Source: Actinomycetota bacterium
Lineage (GTDB): Bacteria > Actinomycetota > Geothermincolia > Fen-727 > Anoxymicrobiaceae
Assembly (NCBI GenBank): GCA_016649525.1
Contig: JAENXM010000010.1
Location: 1 to 16,486, forward strand
Direction: 5' to 3'
DNA length: 16,486 nt
In this document: one piece after another, positions 12,359 through 16,486 of the stretch
How positions within the stretch are numbered: the stretch's first letter is position 1
Layout: the number at the start of each line of letters is the position of its first letter
Position numbers and translations under genes: made by a program
The notes under the pieces: model-generated
What the model saw: the letters and a program-made list of their open reading frames with translations, nothing else
What the model was told of the DNA's origin: nothing
Databases searched by the model: none

Positions 12359-13717
12359 CTACCCCTTGCTTAATCGACCTGGGCAACATGCTTGCAGGAC
12401 TTCCCTTACTTCTCCTCTTGCAGCATGCCTGCCAACTTTTTGGACCTCGGCCACTACCAACGAGTCTACGTGAGCTTCTCCGGCTGGCAGAAGTACGACC
12501 TGGTTGCCCCTTGTACGACCCACAACGTAATCTCCCCTTCTTGCCGAGCCTTCGACCATTAATTCAACACTGCGGCCGAGTAGCCTGCCAAGCGACTGTG
12601 ATGTCTTAATGTCCTGCAGCCGGCTTAACCTCATGAACCGTTCAGACTTGACCTCAGCCGGGACTTCGTCCGCCATTTCTGCCGCGGGCGTCCCCTCCCG
12701 TCGAGAGTAGATAAACATGAAAGCAGAATCAAATCCCACTGCATCCACGAGGTCCAGGGTATCGCTGAAATCCGCTTCAGTCTCTCCTGGGAACCCTACG
12801 ATGATGTCGGTAGAAATAACCAGGTCCTTGACCATCTCACGGGCCTTTCTAACCCTGTCGATATAAAATAACCTGTCGTGGCCGCGGTTCATGGCCTCGA
12901 GAACCCGGTCAGAACCGGACTGGACGGGAAGGTGCAGGTGTTCGCATACCTGTGGCATCTCGGCCATCACAGTGAGTATATCGTCCGTTAGATCCCGTGG
13001 ATGCGATGTCTCGTACTTGACCCTCCGTATCCCCGGGACCGAGGCGACCGACCGCAAGAGCTCCGCGAACGACGCACGCGGGCACAGGTCACGCCCGTAC
13101 GAGTTGACGTTCTGCCCCAGCAGGGTCACCTCTACGGCCCCCCTGCCGACAAGCGACTCGACTTCTGACAGTATCGCCTCCGGTGAACGGCTCCTTTCCT
13201 TCCCACGCACGTAAGGTACCACGCAGTACGAACAGCGGTTGTCGCACCCGTAGCTCACCGGTACCCAGGCGCGCAACCGCCTGACCTGTATCGAGGGAAC
13301 GGCGTCCAGACTTGCCCTGTCCCTGTCGCCTAGATCGCAAATAGAACCGTTTCTGCTCCGGCGGATCAGTTCGGGTAAGCGCTTGAGCGAGTCCAGCCCG
13401 AACACGATATCAACAACCGGAGACCTTTCAATGATCTTATGTCCGTGGCTCTCGGCCATGCACCCGCATACTGCGACCAGACGCGAAGTATCGTCTGATT
13501 GAATGGCACTGAGATTTCCCCATACTTTGTCCTCAGCGCTTTCTCTCACGCAGCAGGTATTGAATATGATGATCTCCGCTTCTCCGACATTCGCTGCGCG
13601 TGAATATCCCGCTTCCTCCAGCACTCCAGCGATGTGCTCCGAGTCGTGTACATTCATCTGGCAGCCAAAAGTGCGGATAATGTAAGAATTGGGCTCGATG
13701 CCATTCTGCGAGGACAT
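12359..13717 (-). CDS. miaB: tRNA-2-methylthio-N6-dimethylallyladenosine synthase MiaB
   Basis: The 452-aa radical-SAM methylthiotransferase has the three-domain family architecture. The N-terminal domain has its [4Fe-4S]-binding cysteines in TFGCQMN (C19), NTCCVRE (C55) and VCGCMAE (C86). The radical-SAM domain has GCDNRCSYCVVPYVRG (C158, C162, C165), TLLGQNVNSYG and LHLPVQSGSD. A C-terminal TRAM domain (about 380-440) binds RNA. It methylthiolates i6A37 of tRNAs reading UNN codons, using SAM and an auxiliary cluster as sulfur source. The QSGSD and GQNVNSYG signatures favour MiaB over MtaB or RimO. Its ATG overlaps the TAA of the upstream DUF948-like gene by one base. Confidence 0.95.
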   Translation of the reverse strand: MSSQNGIEPNSYIIRTFGCQMNVHDSEHIAGVLEEAGYSRAANVGEAEIIIFNTCCVRESAEDKVWGNLSAIQSDDTSRLVAVCGCMAESHGHKIIERSPVVDIVFGLDSLKRLPELIRRSRNGSICDLGDRDRASLDAVPSIQVRRLRAWVPVSYGCDNRCSYCVVPYVRGKERSRSPEAILSEVESLVGRGAVEVTLLGQNVNSYGRDLCPRASFAELLRSVASVPGIRRVKYETSHPRDLTDDILTVMAEMPQVCEHLHLPVQSGSDRVLEAMNRGHDRLFYIDRVRKAREMVKDLVISTDIIVGFPGETEADFSDTLDLVDAVGFDSAFMFIYSRREGTPAAEMADEVPAEVKSERFMRLSRLQDIKTSQSLGRLLGRSVELMVEGSARRGDYVVGRTRGNQVVLLPAGEAHVDSLVVAEVQKVGRHAARGEVREVLQACCPGRLSKG

Positions 13718-14094
13718 TACTTCCTGTCGGAAATCTCCTTCGACAACCTTTTTCTGACTGCGATGCCGGTCGCGGCAACTCCGGTAGTTATCAGACCTAC
13801 CTTGGTCAGTGGGGATTTGATCGCCCCTTCCACGGCTCGAGAAGCGTCACCCACCCGCTCGACCAACACCTCGGTCTCTTTGGTTATTGCCTCGATATTC
13901 TCAAGTTCTCGGTTAACGCCATCCAGTGTTATCTGTGCTTTCTTGAGGAACATGGAAGCCTGTGGCCTGGTCTCTGATACGATATGGCTGACCTCGTCAA
14001 GTGTTCGACGCAGCCGCAGGAGGACCAGAATCAGGAAAATAACAAGAAGTAACACTGCAACCGCGCCGACTACCTGCAATATCTTCAGTGCCAT
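13717..14094 (-). CDS. DUF948-like single-pass membrane protein
   Basis: The start ATG 14094 has AAGGA six bases upstream, giving 125 aa; the longer TTG start at 14109 lacks such a site. One N-terminal membrane helix (about 5-27, VVGAVAVLLLVIFLILVLL) is followed by a charged helical region with RRTLDEVSHIVSETRPQ and LDGVNRELENIEAITKE, which resembles the DUF948 family of membrane-anchored coiled-coil proteins. A second hydrophobic patch (LTKVGLITTGVAATGIAV) sits near the basic C-terminus. The function of the family is unknown. It is the first gene after a candidate promoter and overlaps miaB by one base. Confidence 0.7.
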   Translation of the reverse strand: MALKILQVVGAVAVLLLVIFLILVLLRLRRTLDEVSHIVSETRPQASMFLKKAQITLDGVNRELENIEAITKETEVLVERVGDASRAVEGAIKSPLTKVGLITTGVAATGIAVRKRLSKEISDRK

Positions 14095-14127
14095 CTCGAT
14101 TCCTTTCAACCTATAGATAGTTACTAC

Positions 14128-14157
14128 ATTCTAGAACATCGAACAAAGGGTCAACAA
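14128..14157 (-). promoter_or_regulatory. Candidate promoter for the DUF948-miaB-pncA-pncB run
   Basis: On the minus strand TTGTTG (14157-14152) and TAGAAT (14133-14128) are 18 bases apart; an overlapping TTGACC (14154-14149) is 15 bases from the same -10 box. It lies in the 73-nt gap after the GHKL ATPase gene and predicts a leader of about 27 nt. The palindrome AACAATTGTT at 14153-14162 overlaps the -35 region. Confidence 0.4.
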
Positions 14158-14167
14158 TTGTTCGCCA

Positions 14168-15277
14168 TCAATCGTCCTCTCCTTCCTCTGTAACATAGAA
14201 GGAGATCGTGATCTTTCCGTGGCCTTTTCTGACGCGTGGAGGGCCTGTTGTTCTCATGTAATATCTTTCAAGAATCCTTCCCACTACCCGCTTCGTCTCG
14301 TTCTGCATATCCTCCAGGTCATCCTTTCCCAACCTTCGCAGGGGATTGCGAACCCGCGTCCTTTCAGCAGCGGGCAGCGTCTTGCGTCTCTCTATCCGTG
14401 AAGAACCAGCCACAGCCAGAGCCTGGCTGTAAACGGGCGTAAGGGGCGCGACCTCTTTCTTGATAACCCTGTATGCGTTCCTCTCTGAGATTGGAAGTCC
14501 AAGGACCTCTGTGGAGACTCGTGCAAGCTCCCGTGCATCATCAAGGTTGACAACGACTGACCAGATTGTTCTTCGTCTCTCTTCTTCATCTTCAGCGGAG
14601 AGGTTGCGCATGGTGGCCAGCACATCGGCGAACGACCCGAGGAAAAAGTCTATTCGAGGAGAATCCACTGACATCTCCAAAAGCACCCGGGGGACGTTGT
14701 GCGGTCCCCCTCCGACGTCTTCTATGCTTTCTGAACGCTGCAGCCGTGGTATGGTCGTCTGGTCAGAACGCTCTGGCACTTTACTGGTGTCCGCCGTCAG
14801 GCTTATGGCGGTACCACCCTCCGGTATCGATGAGAAGACGCGTGCATCGCCTATCCGCGAACGAATCGAGAAGAGGGCCATTCCCCTTCCGTGGACCCCG
14901 TAGCGGTCTTCTTCGAAATCCTCGCTCTTCGACGTGACCCGCGGTTCGAATACGAGCTGGTGCATGTCACCGGGTATGCCGCTACCGTCATCGATGACCG
15001 TCAGCCTACGGTATCGTCCTTTTTCCTTCTGGGAAGCCACGAAGACACTGCGGGCACCCGCGTCTCGAGCGTTGCGCAAAAGCTCCCTGACTAAGTCCTC
15101 TACCGAGCGGATATCGTGCTGGGCCTGTCTTCTCTCAGCCTCCGCCACCTTGAGGCGTACGAAGCCGTGCGGGAGCCTTTCTTCGATGCGAAGGCGGGCG
15201 GTGTCCGTGATGCTTGATACGAAATCCAGGATGTTACGCTCCGCCGAGGAGCCGGGCTCGTCAGTTCCCATGCGCAT
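14168..15277 (-). CDS. GHKL-fold ATPase of unknown function next to rny
   Basis: The 369-aa protein carries the Bergerat ATP-binding motifs: N box ELLRNARDAGA (65-75, with E65, N69, D72), G1 box DDGSGIP (96-102) and G2 box GVHGRGMAL (127-135). A conserved-looking Lys in FEPRVTSKS (K117) recalls the lid of MutL and topoisomerase VI B ATPases more than sensor histidine kinases. No phosphoacceptor His domain, HAMP domain or membrane helix is present. The C-terminal 200 residues have no recognisable domain: a hydrophobic/charged region, then basic segments (RRKTLPAAERTRVRNPLRR) and a final beta-like stretch GKITISFYVTEEG. It begins 20 nt after the rny stop, suggesting co-transcription with RNase Y. 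A nucleic-acid-related role is inference only. Confidence 0.75.
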   Translation of the reverse strand: MRMGTDEPGSSAERNILDFVSSITDTARLRIEERLPHGFVRLKVAEAERRQAQHDIRSVEDLVRELLRNARDAGARSVFVASQKEKGRYRRLTVIDDGSGIPGDMHQLVFEPRVTSKSEDFEEDRYGVHGRGMALFSIRSRIGDARVFSSIPEGGTAISLTADTSKVPERSDQTTIPRLQRSESIEDVGGGPHNVPRVLLEMSVDSPRIDFFLGSFADVLATMRNLSAEDEEERRRTIWSVVVNLDDARELARVSTEVLGLPISERNAYRVIKKEVAPLTPVYSQALAVAGSSRIERRKTLPAAERTRVRNPLRRLGKDDLEDMQNETKRVVGRILERYYMRTTGPPRVRKGHGKITISFYVTEEGEDD

Positions 15278-15297
15278 ATCTGCTCGAGCGTGTTGGC

Positions 15298-16486
15298 TTA
15301 CTTCGCATATTCCACGACTCGGGTCTCACGTATCACAGTTATCTTTATCTGTCCGGGGTAGTCGAGCTGTTCCTCGATCTCCTTGGCTATGTCCCTGGCG
15401 AGTGTAACGCTCTGAAGGTCGTCTACCGAGTCCGCCTGGACCATTATCCTTATCTCCCTTCCTGCCTGCATGGCGTAAGCCTTCTCGACCCCCGGGAATG
15501 AATCCGCCAGCGTCTCCAGTTTTTCCAGTCTCTTGACGTAGCTCTCCAGGTTTTCCCGGCGGGCGCCGGGCCTGGCGGCGGACACTGCGTCGGCGGCCTG
15601 CACCAGCACGGCGTCTATGGTCCTGACCTCGACTTCACCGTGGTGAGCCTCGACAGCGTGAAAAATAACGTTCCCTTCTCCGAGCCTCTTGGCGAGCTCG
15701 GCGCCTATCAGTGCATGCGAACCTTCCACTTCGTGGTCGATGGCCTTGCCTATGTCGTGCAGGAGTCCCGCCCTCTTGGGCACCTTCGGGTCAATCCCCA
15801 TCTCGGACGCCATGATACCTGCCAGGTGCGCCACTTCAAGTGAGTGGATAAGTACGTTCTGTCCATAAGAAGTCCTGAACTTCAACCTTCCGAGAGCCCT
15901 CACGAGCTCTTTGTTCAGGTTATGGACTCCCGCTCCGAAGACCGCCTCCTCCCCGGCTTCCCTTATCTCATTCTCTACCTCAGCCTTGGATTTCTCATAC
16001 ATCTCCTCGATCCGGGCCGGTTGGATCCTTCCGTCCATGATCAGTTTTTCGAGTGTCAGACGGGCGATCTCCCGCCTAACCGGATCGAAACTCGACAGTA
16101 TGACCGCCTCTGGCGTGTCGTCTATGATGAGATTTATCCCGGTCAGGTTCTCGAATGTCCGGATGTTCCGGCCCTCCCTGCCGATTATCCTTCCTTTCAT
16201 CTCATCAGAGGGAAGCGGGACAACAGATACGGTCGTCTCGGCCACGTGATCAGACGCACATCTCTGGATGGCCAGTGATATTATCTTCCTTGCCCGCTTC
16301 TCGGCCTCTTCGCGGGCTTTTGCCTCCTCTTCCTTGATAAACATCGCGCTCTCGATCTTGACCTCCTCCTCCAGAGACCGGATAAGGTAGCCCTTTGCTT
16401 CATCAGCAGTCATGCGGGCTACTTTCTCGAGAAGTCGCTTCTGCTCAGAGGCAGCTTTTGCGAGTTTTGATTCTTGAGACTTCAGA
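15298..16486 (-). CDS. rny: Ribonuclease Y (N-terminus outside the window)
   Basis: The frame is open to the right edge; 395 residues plus a partial codon are visible. The N-terminal membrane helix and start lie beyond 16486. The visible part opens with the long coiled coil (SEQKRLLEKVARMTADEAKG), then a KH RNA-binding domain (GRIIGREGRNIRTFENLTG) and an HD metal-dependent phosphohydrolase domain with H...HD (VLIHSLEVAHLAG, GLLHDIGKAID) and EGSHALIGAELAKR, ending ITVIRETRVVEYAK. RNase Y is a membrane-anchored endoribonuclease that starts bulk mRNA decay in many bacteria. All motifs are intact. The GHKL ATPase gene follows after 20 nt. Confidence 0.95.
   Translation of the reverse strand, partial: LKSQESKLAKAASEQKRLLEKVARMTADEAKGYLIRSLEEEVKIESAMFIKEEEAKAREEAEKRARKIISLAIQRCASDHVAETTVSVVPLPSDEMKGRIIGREGRNIRTFENLTGINLIIDDTPEAVILSSFDPVRREIARLTLEKLIMDGRIQPARIEEMYEKSKAEVENEIREAGEEAVFGAGVHNLNKELVRALGRLKFRTSYGQNVLIHSLEVAHLAGIMASEMGIDPKVPKRAGLLHDIGKAIDHEVEGSHALIGAELAKRLGEGNVIFHAVEAHHGEVEVRTIDAVLVQAADAVSAARPGARRENLESYVKRLEKLETLADSFPGVEKAYAMQAGREIRIMVQADSVDDLQSVTLARDIAKEIEEQLDYPGQIKITVIRETRVVEYAK

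Noticed and set aside
1..16486. Mobile element, prophage, CRISPR or tRNA
   Set aside because: No transposase, integrase, terminal repeats, spaced repeats or tRNA-like cloverleaf sequences were found.

Overview
This window is a chromosomal segment of a moderately GC-rich bacterium. It most likely belongs to Actinomycetota outside the well-studied mycelial groups, for example a Coriobacteriia- or Geothermincolia-like lineage. The main evidence is a GarA-type FHA protein with a TT phospho-motif, followed by an FtsR-type MerR regulator and, further on, a bifunctional nuclease. These three genes are clustered in mycobacteria and corynebacteria. RNase Y upstream of miaB and an archaeal-style NAPRTase with a zinc ribbon fit a deep-branching lineage. 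The placement is inferred from gene content only.

Almost everything is on the minus strand, so the reading order is from high to low coordinates. At the right edge is RNase Y (rny, running off the window), then a GHKL-fold ATPase of unknown role. A candidate promoter near 14130-14157 starts a tight run: a DUF948-like membrane protein, miaB, a nicotinamidase-like hydrolase, nicotinate phosphoribosyltransferase and a LipM/LplA-family acyltransferase. Two small unrecognised genes (88 and about 61 aa) and garA follow, with stop/start overlaps suggesting translational coupling. ftsR appears to have its own promoter (8830-8858).

Between ftsR and the MgtE-like gene lies a 229-nt leader. It holds a possible 29-codon leader ORF, a candidate antiterminator and a strong intrinsic terminator just ahead of the start codon, which together look like a transcription-attenuation device. 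The MgtE-like protein has PRC-barrel, MgtE_N, CBS and membrane domains, but its pore motifs look degenerate. A penicillin-binding DD-carboxypeptidase with its own promoter and the bifunctional nuclease follow, and the unit is closed by an intrinsic terminator at 3764-3798.

The left third holds a two-TM RCK potassium channel, an AT-rich spacer, a secreted protein joining a PcsB/CwlO-like coiled coil to an RlpA lytic-transglycosylase domain, and two damaged genes: a metallo-beta-lactamase-fold hydrolase with a frameshift in a G run and an FAD-dependent oxidoreductase with a frameshift and an apparent internal deletion. The oxidoreductase remnant abuts, stop to stop, the 3' end of a plus-strand gene for a membrane-anchored protein. 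No tRNA, rRNA, CRISPR array, IS element or phage gene was seen. No gene-free stretch exceeds 300 bases.
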